Source: a bacterium (GTDB lineage: Bacteria; Pseudomonadota; Gammaproteobacteria; Burkholderiales; Burkholderiaceae_C). Taken from it: a stretch of 49,906 bases of DNA. Shown in pieces: positions 1-10,080 of this stretch. The stretch covers positions 1 to 49,906 of the forward strand of contig JAVBXK010000109.1 in assembly GCA_030824555.1 (NCBI GenBank), read 5' to 3'. The notes under the pieces were generated by a model. That model was not told the DNA's origin. It did not search any database and saw nothing but the letters and a program-made list of their open reading frames with translations. The stretch's first letter is position 1. Every line of letters begins with the position of its first letter. The position numbers and the translations under genes are program-made.

Positions 1-186
1 GCTCCCCCCGCTGCACGCGGTGGCCAAGGTGGCGGCCAGGGTGGTGGTGGCTACGGCTCGGGTGGTTACGGCGGCGGCAATGGCGGTGGTGGCATGCAAC
101 GGTCCGCACCGCCCGCAGCGGCCCCGGCCATGCCACCGAAGTCGTCCAGCGGCTTTGACGACATGGATGACGACATCCCGTTCTGA
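1..186 (+). CDS. ssb: Single-stranded DNA-binding protein, C-terminal part (5' end outside window)
   Basis: Only the last 61 codons are in the window, read in frame from base 1 to a TGA at 184-186. They encode a Gly/Gln-rich flexible linker followed by the acidic tip DDMDDDIPF. The DDDIPF ending is the conserved SSB tail that docks replication and repair partners (known for the family). The OB-fold that binds ssDNA lies upstream of the window. The identification rests on the linker plus tail, which together are very characteristic. The next gene on the same strand begins about 80 bases downstream. Confidence 0.93.
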   Translation, partial: APPAARGGQGGGQGGGGYGSGGYGGGNGGGGMQRSAPPAAAPAMPPKSSSGFDDMDDDIPF

Positions 187-267
187 CACCCCCACCCCCT
201 TCGCCTCCATACCATGGCACCTGCGGGTGCCATGTTTGTTCAGTGGCCACCCACCTTGCACACACCC

Positions 268-1464
268 ATGACCCGCATCAGCTGCCCCACCGTCCAGACC
301 CTGGACCAGATATTGCCCGATGAACCCCTGTTGATGATGGGCGCGGGGCCGGTGCCCATTCCGGCACCTGTGGCGTATGCCAACTCGCTGGTCATCAACC
401 ACTTGGGGCCGGTCATGGGCCGGGTACTCAACCAGGTCAAGGACATGGCGCGCTACGTGTTCCAGACGAACACGCCCTACATCCTGGGTGTGGCCGGGCC
501 GGGCTCGGCCACCATGGAAATGGCCATGGCCAACCTGCTGGAACCCGGCGACCGCATGCTGGCCGTGTGCAACGGGTATTTCAGCTCGCGCATGGCCGAC
601 ATGGCCCGCCGCGTGGGCGCTGTGGTGACCGAGCACGTGGTGGAAGGCACGCAATGTGCCGACCCGCAAACGGTGTTGCAACAGGTGCGGGCGCTGCAAC
701 CCAAGGTCATTACCCTGGTGCAGGGCGAAACGTCCAACACCGTGTGGAACCGCTACCTGCCCGAGATTGCCCGTGGCGCGTCCGAGCTGGGCTGCCTGGT
801 GGTGGTGGATGCCGTGTGCACCCTCTCGACCATGCCGCTGAACATGGACGACTGGGGCATCGACGCGGTGTTGACCGGTGGGCAAAAGGGCCTGTCCAGC
901 ATCCCCGGCGTGTCGCTGGTTGCGTTTTCAGAACGCGCGTTTGCGGCCATCCGGCAGCGACGCGCACCGCAAACCCACTGGTGCCTGGACGCGCAGCTGG
1001 CCTACGGCTTCTGGTCAGAAGGCCAGTACCACTACACCGCGCCCACTTCGGGCATCCTGGCGCTGCACGAGGCCTTGCGCCTGGTGTGCCTGGAAACGCT
1101 GGAAGGCCGCTTTGCCCGCCACCTGAGCTGCTCGGAGGCGTTGCAGGCAGGCATCGAAGGGCTGGGCTTGTCGCTGTTTGTGGACAAAACGGCCCGGTTG
1201 AATTCGGTGGTGGGCATCCGCCTGCCCGACGGGGTGGACTCGGCCACGCTGCGCCTGTGCATGAGCGCAGAGCACAAGGTGGAAATTTCGGGCTCGTTCG
1301 GCACGCCCATCGTGCGCATCGGCCAGATGGGCGAACAAAGCCGGGCGCACCACCTGTTTCGCACCCTGCACGCACTGGGCAGCGCGATGCGCAGACAGGG
1401 CGCCGCCATCGACCTGCCGGGCGGCATGAGCGAGTTGGAACGAAGCCTTTCTGGCCAGCCCTGA
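268..1464 (+). CDS. Class V pyridoxal-phosphate aminotransferase (alanine/serine-glyoxylate type)
   Basis: A 398-residue cytosolic PLP enzyme of fold type I. Visible landmarks are the N-terminal MMGAGPVPIP substrate-loop motif (about 23-32), the GPGSATMEMAMAN cofactor phosphate region (about 78-90), the Asp of VVVDAVCTLS (about 181) that pairs with the pyridine nitrogen, and the Schiff-base lysine in TGGQKGLSS (K207). Family members move an amino group from alanine, serine or a related donor to glyoxylate or pyruvate; the exact substrates cannot be read from sequence. I chose ATG 268 because the family motif starts soon after it; an in-frame ATG at 214 would add 18 residues with no family-like content. 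Neither start has a clear ribosome-binding site. The stop codon is directly followed by the toxin-antitoxin remnant. Confidence 0.85.
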   Translation: MTRISCPTVQTLDQILPDEPLLMMGAGPVPIPAPVAYANSLVINHLGPVMGRVLNQVKDMARYVFQTNTPYILGVAGPGSATMEMAMANLLEPGDRMLAVCNGYFSSRMADMARRVGAVVTEHVVEGTQCADPQTVLQQVRALQPKVITLVQGETSNTVWNRYLPEIARGASELGCLVVVDAVCTLSTMPLNMDDWGIDAVLTGGQKGLSSIPGVSLVAFSERAFAAIRQRRAPQTHWCLDAQLAYGFWSEGQYHYTAPTSGILALHEALRLVCLETLEGRFARHLSCSEALQAGIEGLGLSLFVDKTARLNSVVGIRLPDGVDSATLRLCMSAEHKVEISGSFGTPIVRIGQMGEQSRAHHLFRTLHALGSAMRRQGAAIDLPGGMSELERSLSGQP

Positions 1465-1478
1465 AGCGGGGTGCCGCT

Positions 1479-1691
1479 GTGCCGCTTGAGCTGGAGGGGC
1501 GCACCCTGACCGATTTCGTGGTGGCCGCTGTGCATGCCGCTGCCAAACAGGCCATTGAACAATCTAATGTGGTGCGTTTGTCGCTGGCCGATCAGGCCTG
1601 CTTTGCGCAGGCCCTGCTGTCGCCCCCGCCTGCGGCACCTGCTTTGGAGCGCGCCTTCGCCCGCAAAAAACAGCTGCTGCACGCCGAATGA
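1479..1691 (+). pseudogene. Truncated DUF1778 (TacA-like) antitoxin remnant
   Basis: The readable protein (about 70 residues from a possible GTG at 1479) contains the typical DUF1778 core GRTLTDFVVAAV, then VVRLSLADQACFAQALLSPP and ALERAFARKKQLL at the C-terminus. These are the helices and toxin-binding tail of antitoxins that partner GNAT toxins. The N-terminal DNA-binding ribbon, normally about 25 residues before GRTLTDF, is missing, and the frame instead runs back into the end of the aminotransferase gene. No convincing start codon or ribosome site exists. The stop codon overlaps the ATG of the following toxin fragment (ATGA), the usual coupling of such pairs. I read it as one half of a decayed toxin-antitoxin operon. 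Confidence 0.75.
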
Positions 1692-1858
1692 GTGGTGCAC
1701 CGTTTCGGGTGACTGCACTCGGCGGCTCGCCAGCGCTAGACCCACTGACAGACGGTGACCGCATTGCGGGCTACTACACGCTGGTCTCTGCCAGCCTGTT
1801 GTTGGCAGATTTGCCAGCGGCCACGGCCAAAAAGCTGCCCCGCTACCCCACTGTGTGA
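1688..1858 (+). pseudogene. Truncated GNAT-family (TacT-like) toxin remnant cut by the CRISPR trailer end
   Basis: Starting at ATG 1688 the frame gives 56 residues: MSGAPFRVTALG, then DGDRIAGYYTLVSASLLLADLP and KKLPRYPTV. These match the beginning and middle of GNAT acetyltransferase toxins of the TacT type. The stretch normally found between the first and second blocks (about 30 residues, containing the CGVxxLDxYL region) is absent. The protein stops exactly where the array begins: a full toxin would continue from RYPTV into the acetyl-CoA-binding half, but the TGA comes from the first CRISPR repeat. The last two codons supply the aberrant first four bases of that repeat. It has both an internal deletion and a 3' truncation, so it cannot be active. 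Confidence 0.75.
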
Positions 1859-4800
1859 GCTGCCTATGCGGCAGTCCGGCGATATTGGGCCATGTGTTGC
1901 CTGGCGTGGCCTTTCTGAGCTGCCTATGCGGCAGTCCGGCTCGTCAGCTGGGTTGCGCATCACTTCACGAATTTCTGAGCTGCCTATGCGGCAGTCCGGG
2001 ACCGCAAGGGCATGGCGCTCAACCCCAAGAATTTCTGAGCTGCCTATGCGGCAGTCCGGAAAAACATCATGAAAATAGCCAAAGCAACCGATTTCTGAGC
2101 TGCCTATGCGGCAGTCCGGTTCGTCGACCGGTAGATTTCGGACGTTGTTGCTTTCTGAGCTGCCTATGCGGCAGTCCGGGGGCAGCGGCAAGCGGTGACC
2201 GCCTTGCACCATTTCTGAGCTGCCTATGCGGCAGTCCGGCGTGCAACGTCCTGGTTCATTCGCCGTGTGACTTTCTGAGCTGCCTATGCGGCAGTCCGGT
2301 GATCCAACAACCCTATTGGTTACTGCTTTTTTTTCTGAGCTGCCTATGCGGCAGTCCGGCAACGGGTGAGCGCCGACCTGGCCCACGCCAGTTTCTGAGC
2401 TGCCTATGCGGCAGTCCGGCTGACATGGTGTGTGGCTTTCGCAGGGCGGTTTTTCTGAGCTGCCTATGCGGCAGTCCGGCGTAACCATGAAAACAGTGGG
2501 CGAACGGATCATTTCTGAGCTGCCTATGCGGCAGTCCGGGCCACCAAAAGCGGCAATGTCTGATGCCGACATTTCTGAGCTGCCTATGCGGCAGTCCGAC
2601 GACACCATGCGCTACGCCGTGGCCACATGCTTTTCTGAGCTGCCTATGCGGCAGTCCGGGCACAGTGGGTGCCGGGGTGACCTCCCACCAATTTCTGAGC
2701 TGCCTATGCGGCAGTCCGGTCGAGCTACCGCCCTCGTTTGGCGACGTGGGTTTTCTGAGCTGCCTATGCGGCAGTCCGGGCAGATGTCGATGCGCAATCT
2801 GCCCGCATCCTTTTCTGAGCTGCCTATGCGGCAGTCCGGCTTCATAGGCCAAAAGGCCGATGGTTGCATAATTTCTGCGCTGCCTATGCGGCAGTCCGAG
2901 GTCAGTGCTGCCGTGTCACGGTGGCGGGATTTTTCTGAGCTGCCTATGCGGCAGTCCGGGCTTGATGATGGCCCAAGCGGCGGCACGTTGTTTTCTGAGC
3001 TGCCTATGCGGCAGTCCGGGACTCTCCCGACACCCAGACGTTGAGACGCTTTTTCTGAGCTGCCTATGCGGCAGTCCGGCGTCCGGGAAGCAAATAGCCA
3101 TCACGTCTTTTTTTCTGAGCTGCCTATGCGGCAGTCCGGTCTGGCAATACAACGTCCGCCTGCCAGCACTGTTTCTGAGCTGCCTATGCGGCAGTCCGGA
3201 GGCTGGCGGTGTGGGTGGTGCCGCTGGCGGTTTTCTGAGCTGCCTATGCGGCAGTCCGGGCGAACCCATGGCGCAACGCCGGGCAGAGGCTTTTCTGAGC
3301 TGCCTATGCGGCAGTCCGGCAAGGCATTCAAGCGCCATTCCATGCCGAAGTTTTCTGAGCTGCCTATGCGGCAGTCCGGATCACGGGACGGGTCACGGTC
3401 ACCGTGGTGGTTTTCTGAGCTGCCTATGCGGCAGTCCGGGACATGACAGCCAGCCAGCGTGCCCACTACCTTTTCTGAGCTGCCTATGCGGCAGTCCGGC
3501 TGCTGCGGTCGATCTGATTCTCGACTCGTCGTTTCTGAGCTGCCTATGCGGCAGTCCGGCAGGTTGGCGTACAGCAAGGCCGATTCCCAGCTTTCTGAGC
3601 TGCCTATGCGGCAGTCCGGACGTGACGCGCAAAACACTGATCGAGGCCATTTTTCTGAGCTGCCTATGCGGCAGTCCGGGGTGAACGCGGCAACTGCCGC
3701 TTCCGCATGGTTTTCTGAGCTGCCTATGCGGCAGTCCGGTGGGGCGGGCTTCAACCAACCAAGGAGATTGATTTCTGAGCTGCCTATGCGGCAGTCCGGT
3801 ACAACTGACCGCGTGCTGGGTGCGGTGTGGCTTTCTGAGCTGCCTATGCGGCAGTCCGGGGTGGCCGAGGCCGATGTGGAACACCGCAGCTTTTCTGAGC
3901 TGCCTATGCGGCAGTCCGGGAATAGTTGAACGTCACCGCAGAAGTGCAAATTTTCTGAGCTGCCTATGCGGCAGTCCGGGCAATAACCCGCGCAAATAGC
4001 GCATAACCTTTTTTCTGAGCTGCCTATGCGGCAGTCCGGCCTACCCCGGTCATCAACCCCCCTGACTTTGCTTTCTGAGCTGCCTATGCGGCAGTCCGGG
4101 TGGTGTTGGATGGCGACGTGGAGGGTGTTGTTTTCTGAGCTGCCTATGCGGCAGTCCGGACCTCATCGAAACAGATCACCGCACCGGGCTTTTTCTGAGC
4201 TGCCTATGCGGCAGTCCGGGCCGGGGTTCGGCTTGCGCTGCGGTCGGGGGATTTCTGAGCTGCCTATGCGGCAGTCCGGCGTGTGGGCGACAGCGATCAG
4301 TACCGCGCCGTTTTCTGAGCTGCCTATGCGGCAGTCCGGATCAGCGCCCTCGAACATGTCCAGGCGGTAACTTTCTGAGCTGCCTATGCGGCAGTCCGGC
4401 TGATGACCCGAAACCGGCTGTCACTGGACAATTTCTGAGCTGCCTATGCGGCAGTCCGGCCGCGCAAACACTTTGACGCGGGCAAGCTGCATTTCTGAGC
4501 TGCCTATGCGGCAGTCCGGAACCTGCTCCCGTTCTGCCACGCACACGATCTTTTCTGAGCTGCCTATGCGGCAGTCCGGTAATTGTTGATGGTGACTGCC
4601 TCTGCTTCCATTTTCTGAGCTGCCTATGCGGCAGTCCGGATGTTTCCTCCTGATGTTGTGGAGCACGCATATTTCTGAGCTGCCTATGCGGCAGTCCGGT
4701 CGTGGGCTTTGGCCATGGTGGCGGCCTGGTGTTTCTGAGCTGCCTATGCGGCAGTCCGGGTGTGAAAACGACTTCATGTGGTCCTCTGGTTTTTCTGAGC

Positions 4801-7800
4801 TGCCTATGCGGCAGTCCGGGTCTTGAGCGGGTTGGTGTAGTCCGCCGTTAATTTCTGAGCTGCCTATGCGGCAGTCCGGGGCAAAGCCCGCGCCGCCCAG
4901 CCGCCGGACATTTTCTGAGCTGCCTATGCGGCAGTCCGGCCTATGACAGCCAGAGCCACGAAGTACACCAGTTTCTGAGCTGCCTATGCGGCAGTCCGGT
5001 CCAACTACGTGCAGGCGTCGCTGCCTGGCATTTTCTGAGCTGCCTATGCGGCAGTCCGGGTTGAGGCCGTAGCCACCCGTGTCGGGGTGGATTTCTGAGC
5101 TGCCTATGCGGCAGTCCGGCTGGTCTGTGGGGCTGTCGGCTTTGTCGTCCATTTCTGAGCTGCCTATGCGGCAGTCCGGCCAGGCCATGCACGCCGCGCT
5201 CGATGCCGACTTTTCTGAGCTGCCTATGCGGCAGTCCGGTCACCACCCGAGACCGCTGGGCCATTGTCGATTTTCTGAGCTGCCTATGCGGCAGTCCGGG
5301 CAGCGTCAGGTACTTGTTCACGCCCTTCACCTTTCTGAGCTGCCTATGCGGCAGTCCGGGTTTTCCAGCACGGCTTGGTTGACATCGTTGTTTTCTGAGC
5401 TGCCTATGCGGCAGTCCGGGGTGGCCGAAGCCGACGTGGAGTACCGCCCATTTTCTGAGCTGCCTATGCGGCAGTCCGGGTAGTAAGTGCCATGTTCATC
5501 TGGCTTGGTTCTTTCTGAGCTGCCTATGCGGCAGTCCGGGCGCAGGGCGGCGTGCTGGCCGGGCTCACGGCTTTCTGAGCTGCCTATGCGGCAGTCCGGA
5601 CGATGACGAATGCGGGGCGGTGGCACTCGGCTTTCTGAGCTGCCTATGCGGCAGTCCGGCTCGATGCCTTCGGGCGCAGCCCGCTGTGTTTTTTCTGAGC
5701 TGCCTATGCGGCAGTCCGGAGCCAGCTGCAGGCCGTGGACATGTCGGCAACTTTCTGAGCTGCCTATGCGGCAGTCCGGTGTTCTGGGGGTGAGTCCCCA
5801 GCACTCACAGTTTTCTGAGCTGCCTATGCGGCAGTCCGGTTGCCACCTGATCCACCTCCAGAGACGCAGGATTTCTGAGCTGCCTATGCGGCAGTCCGGT
5901 ATTTCAGATCGTCGAAACTGGCTACGTGTGCTTTCTGAGCTGCCTATGCGGCAGTCCGGACTAGAGGCAATCCGCTGGGCTTTCAGGAACGTTTCTGAGC
6001 TGCCTATGCGGCAGTCCGGGGGGCGGGGGGGGAGGAAAGGATGGGAGTGAGTTTCTGAGCTGCCTATGCGGCAGTCCGGTCATCAACACTCTTGTCATCT
6101 GCTGTTTTGATTTTCTGAGCTGCCTATGCGGCAGTCCGGGGCGCGTCTACCTGGTTAGGCTCTGTGCTCCTTTTCTGAGCTGCCTATGCGGCAGTCCGGA
6201 TCCACCATGGGTGCCATATCTCACCGTCTTTGTTTCTGAGCTGCCTATGCGGCAGTCCGGGCCCCACGTCTGGAATTCCTCAACGTTTTCAATTTCTGAG
6301 CTGCCTATGCGGCAGTCCGGACCTACACCCGCAATCAGCAAAAACGGCGCTGTTTCTGAGCTGCCTATGCGGCAGTCCGGTCACACCCCTAGCCCCTGCT
6401 GCGCAAGCTAGTTTTCTGAGCTGCCTATGCGGCAGTCCGGCTGCGCGAAAAGCACTTTGGCGAAGACCAAAATTTCTGAGCTGCCTATGCGGCAGTCCGG
6501 CTGACGAAGTGCTGCGGTTGACCCAGGTCACATTTCTGAGCTGCCTATGCGGCAGTCCGGGCCTGCGCTGGCCACAGCAGCTGCCCGCAGTTTTTCTGAG
6601 CTGCCTATGCGGCAGTCCGGTGGTTTCGGCGGGCGGGGTGGTGGTGGGCTCGTTTCTGAGCTGCCTATGCGGCAGTCCGGTGCGCTTTGTGATTCGCCGT
6701 CTTCCCGTGATCTTTCTGAGCTGCCTATGCGGCAGTCCGGTACCCAAGCTCGATATCGAGGGGATGCTAGGTTTTCTGAGCTGCCTATGCGGCAGTCCGG
6801 CTCTGGGCTCATGAGCCAAGCGAAAGGCCACTTTTCTGAGCTGCCTATGCGGCAGTCCGGGGGCGGGGTGGTGGTGGGCTCGGGGTCGGCCGTTTCTGAG
6901 CTGCCTATGCGGCAGTCCGGTTTCAGGTCGCACCACTGCGTATAACACCTACTTTCTGAGCTGCCTATGCGGCAGTCCGGAGGCCCAGCACCGAGGGGGA
7001 CGGAGACACCGGTTTCTGAGCTGCCTATGCGGCAGTCCGGTAGGCTGCGAGTCAAAGAGGCTGCCTGGATGTTTTCTGAGCTGCCTATGCGGCAGTCCGG
7101 GTCTATAGCAAAGAGCACGGCCTGCGCTGGTGTTTCTGAGCTGCCTATGCGGCAGTCCGGGGCAGAGCCAACATAGTCATGATGACTAGGAATTTCTGAG
7201 CTGCCTATGCGGCAGTCCGGGACCACCGCCGACGGCGTGTCGAGCAGCTCCATTTCTGAGCTGCCTATGCGGCAGTCCGGATGGGGGTGTGGATGTCGCC
7301 GCTTGACGTGATTTTCTGAGCTGCCTATGCGGCAGTCCGGGCTGGCTTGCTGGCCGCCTGGCTGCTGCTGATTTTCTGAGCTGCCTATGCGGCAGTCCGG
7401 TACACAAACAACCCATACACAGACCACCTCGCTTTCTGAGCTGCCTATGCGGCAGTCCGGCCCCTCATCCGAGCCCATTTCCGGGCGCACCATTTCTGAG
7501 CTGCCTATGCGGCAGTCCGGTAGATGTTCAAGGCGACGGTTCGGCCCGCTACTTTCTGAGCTGCCTATGCGGCAGTCCGGGGCACCCCAAAGGCTTGCGC
7601 CTGAACGCCTTTTTTCTGAGCTGCCTATGCGGCAGTCCGGGCTTTGCCCGCCGATGGCACCGACACCCCCAGTTTCTGAGCTGCCTATGCGGCAGTCCGG
7701 ACACCATAGAAACGTTTGAGAACATCTGTTCATTTCTGAGCTGCCTATGCGGCAGTCCGGGCGGGCAGGGCTTCGGCCGCCCAGGCTGCGCGTTTCTGAG

Positions 7801-9380
7801 CTGCCTATGCGGCAGTCCGGCGGTACACGGAAAATTTCAGCGTCTGATTGGCTTTCTGAGCTGCCTATGCGGCAGTCCGGCTGCCGCCGAAGCCCAAGCG
7901 AACATCGCCGCCTTTCTGAGCTGCCTATGCGGCAGTCCGGGCCACGTCAGCCACCACGTCGGCCACGGTGTCTTTCTGAGCTGCCTATGCGGCAGTCCGG
8001 CACTGGTGCAGGCCCTGCCCGCCAGCCTGAAATTTCTGAGCTGCCTATGCGGCAGTCCGGCAAATCAGCTGTCAGGGCGGGCGCATTGTCACTTTCTGAG
8101 CTGCCTATGCGGCAGTCCGGGGCTGCGCGGGTGGATGGGTTGTCAACGTGCTTTTCTGAGCTGCCTATGCGGCAGTCCGGGACCCCATGCCATTTTTCAA
8201 TGCAGGGCTGAATTTCTGAGCTGCCTATGCGGCAGTCCGGGTTTCGGTAGCCCTGGCTGCGCAGGTCTGCGATTTCTGAGCTGCCTATGCGGCAGTCCGG
8301 ATCACCCTGGCGTCTCCACAATGGACCGTTCCTTTCTGAGCTGCCTATGCGGCAGTCCGGTGTCATATTCGTGCGCACTGGCCACGCCATCGTTTCTGAG
8401 CTGCCTATGCGGCAGTCCGGCTGATAGACAGCGGCCCGCAACACATCGGCACTTTCTGAGCTGCCTATGCGGCAGTCCGGGTGCCCTACCCCTGGGACGA
8501 CATCACCGCACTTTTCTGAGCTGCCTATGCGGCAGTCCGGTCGTCTTGAAGATGAGACGGGTGGCGTGTTGATTTCTGAGCTGCCTATGCGGCAGTCCGG
8601 CACGCTCCCGAAGGCGTTGACCTTGACCGCATTTTCTGAGCTGCCTATGCGGCAGTCCGGCGGACACATGGCGGTATGCCGGTGTGGTCATCTTTCTGAG
8701 CTGCCTATGCGGCAGTCCGGACCCTGCTGGGCGGCAGCGCCAAGCGCGCGGTTTTCTGAGCTGCCTATGCGGCAGTCCGGCAATCGGTGCACTGATCCCC
8801 CTGAAGGGCAATTTTCTGAGCTGCCTATGCGGCAGTCCGGGCAGCCATCGCCAAAGACGTGCGCGACTACCTTTTCTGAGCTGCCTATGCGGCAGTCCGG
8901 GGTGTAGCTGGTGGGTGCGGCCCACTCGGCATTTTCTGAGCTGCCTATGCGGCAGTCCGGAAATGCAGGTGCTGCGGCCACATCTACCAAGATTTCTGAG
9001 CTGCCTATGCGGCAGTCCGGACGCCGCGCTGGCTGGAAGTGCAGCCCACCAATTTCTGAGCTGCCTATGCGGCAGTCCGGAACGACACCGCAACAAAGCT
9101 GATGGCGCTTGTTTTCTGAGCTGCCTATGCGGCAGTCCGGCGGCACCACAACGTGATCCGGCACATCCGGGATTTCTGAGCTGCCTATGCGGCAGTCCGG
9201 GTAACTGGGGAAGATGAGGATGGGGATTGGCTTTTCTGAGCTGCCTATGCGGCAGTCCGGCAACCGGCGTTCGATTTCGGGGTTGATGTATCTTTCTGAG
9301 CTGCCTATGCGGCAGTCCGGAGGCGAAACGCCGCTCAGCTGGGCAGAAGTCATTTCTGAGCTGCCTATGCGGCAGTCCGG
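1852..9380 (-). CRISPR. Type I-F CRISPR array, 126 repeats and 125 spacers, transcribed leftwards
   Basis: A 28-nt repeat recurs with a strict 60-bp period from 1852 to 6199 (73 copies) and again from 6233 to 9380 (53 copies). Spacers are 32 nt except one of 33 nt (6200-6232). In transcript orientation (minus strand) the repeat has the stem CTGCC/GGCAG around loop GCATA and ends in CTCAGAAA, the 8-nt 5' handle expected after Cas6f cleavage. Orientation is supported by three things: similarity to the canonical I-F repeat, the degenerate terminal repeat at the left (1852-1879, first four plus-strand bases TGTG instead of TTTC), and the leader-like sequence at the right. Only two internal repeats vary: 2572-2599 (last plus-strand base A) and 2872-2899 (A-to-C at base 7 and last base A). 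All others read identical by eye. The oldest spacers are at the left and the newest at the right. Confidence 0.98.
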
Positions 9381-9509
9381 TAGACCCATTCAGCGCCAAG
9401 TGATTGTCACCAAAAGGAAAACAGGCGAGAAACCGGTTTTCACCCTTTTTCTCGCCTTCTCACTAAGCCATTGATTTTTAAAGAACTGTTTTACCCCCTC
9501 AAAAAAGGG
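9381..9509 (-). promoter_or_regulatory. CRISPR leader with candidate array promoter
   Basis: This 129-bp A/T-rich stretch lies between the first repeat (9353-9380) and the csy4 stop codon and holds no gene. On the minus strand it carries a candidate promoter: TTGAGG at 9502-9497, 17 bases, then AAAAAT at 9479-9474. That predicts a start near 9467 and a leader RNA of about 85 nt. The -35 lies in the last bases of the csy4-proximal spacer sequence. A 9-bp inverted repeat (GGCGAGAAA at 9424-9432 with TTTCTCGCC at 9448-9456) sits inside the transcribed leader. New spacers are expected to insert at the 9380/9381 junction. Confidence 0.75.
9464..9476 (-). promoter_or_regulatory. IHF binding site in the CRISPR leader
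   Basis: The minus strand reads AATCAATGGCTTA, a perfect match to the IHF consensus WATCAANNNNTTR. IHF bending of the leader is known to be needed for spacer integration by the type I-F Cas1-Cas2/3 complex. The site is 84 bp from the first repeat and overlaps the candidate leader -10, so IHF could also influence array transcription (inference). Confidence 0.7.
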
Positions 9510-10076
9510 TCAAAACCAGGGTACCGATGCACCCAGGCTCAGGCCGTAGGTGCTGAAGCCCCCGCCTTGAGGTTCCGATGCCACCGGGCCGTGGCACACA
9601 AACAGCCGAAAGGCCTGACCCGTGCTGCTGCTGCGCACAAACACCGAAGGCAGCGCCGCCAGTTGGGCTGCGGTGTCGGGGATGCGCTGGGCGGCTTCTT
9701 CGGCGGTCAGGTTGTGCCGCCGCATCAGGCGGCGGCGCAGGCGCTCGGGGCTGCTTTGGGTTTGCACGCGCTTCACCTGCCGGTGTTGCACCTGGGCTGG
9801 CACGGGGCTGGCGGGGGACAAGTCCAGGTGGTCGCGCATGCCTTTGAGCCAGTCTTGGCCCATCAGCAGGCCCAGCGCTTCGGCACTGCCGTGCAGCCGC
9901 AGGCGGTTGCCCAGCCACCGGTGGGTGTGGGCCGGAAAGCTCACGCCGATATCGCCCTTGCCGTGCACCACCAGCCCCTTGTGCAGGCGGGCGTACAAGG
10001 CTCCCATGAGTTGGCTGGACGGAAAGTCTTCGTCGGGCCGCACGTCTATGTCCACAAAATGGGTCAAGGGGGCCAT
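9510..10076 (-). CDS. cas6f: Type I-F CRISPR endoribonuclease Cas6f/Csy4
   Basis: A 188-residue protein (Pseudomonas Csy4 is 187). It cuts the array transcript at the base of each repeat hairpin and stays bound to the 3' hairpin as part of the Csy complex. Landmarks: THFVDIDVRPDEDFP at the N-terminus, the catalytic His in ARLHKGLV (H32, equivalent to His29), the arginine-rich RNA-groove helix SPERLRRRLMRRHNL, the SSSTGQAF segment carrying the catalytic-site Ser, and the C-terminal VPWF. ATG 10076 follows the csy3 stop by 4 nt with AAGGG upstream; an earlier in-frame ATG at 10112 would add 12 residues overlapping csy3. It is last in the csy1-2-3-4 operon and its stop borders the CRISPR leader. 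Confidence 0.97.
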   Translation of the reverse strand: MAPLTHFVDIDVRPDEDFPSSQLMGALYARLHKGLVVHGKGDIGVSFPAHTHRWLGNRLRLHGSAEALGLLMGQDWLKGMRDHLDLSPASPVPAQVQHRQVKRVQTQSSPERLRRRLMRRHNLTAEEAAQRIPDTAAQLAALPSVFVRSSSTGQAFRLFVCHGPVASEPQGGGFSTYGLSLGASVPWF

Positions 10077-10080
10077 GGTG

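Noticed and set aside
567-1464. Long plus-strand frame overlapping the aminotransferase and continuing into the antitoxin remnant
   Set aside because: Only its last 70 codons are DUF1778-like; the rest is a shadow of the aminotransferase frame.
1736-9474. Dozens of long open frames on both strands with repeating words such as SELPMRQSG, PDCRIGSSE, FLSCLCGSP and GLPHRQLRK
   Set aside because: They are an artefact of the 60-bp CRISPR period, which is divisible by three, so each repeat is read in the same frame for many units. No ribosome sites and no protein logic.
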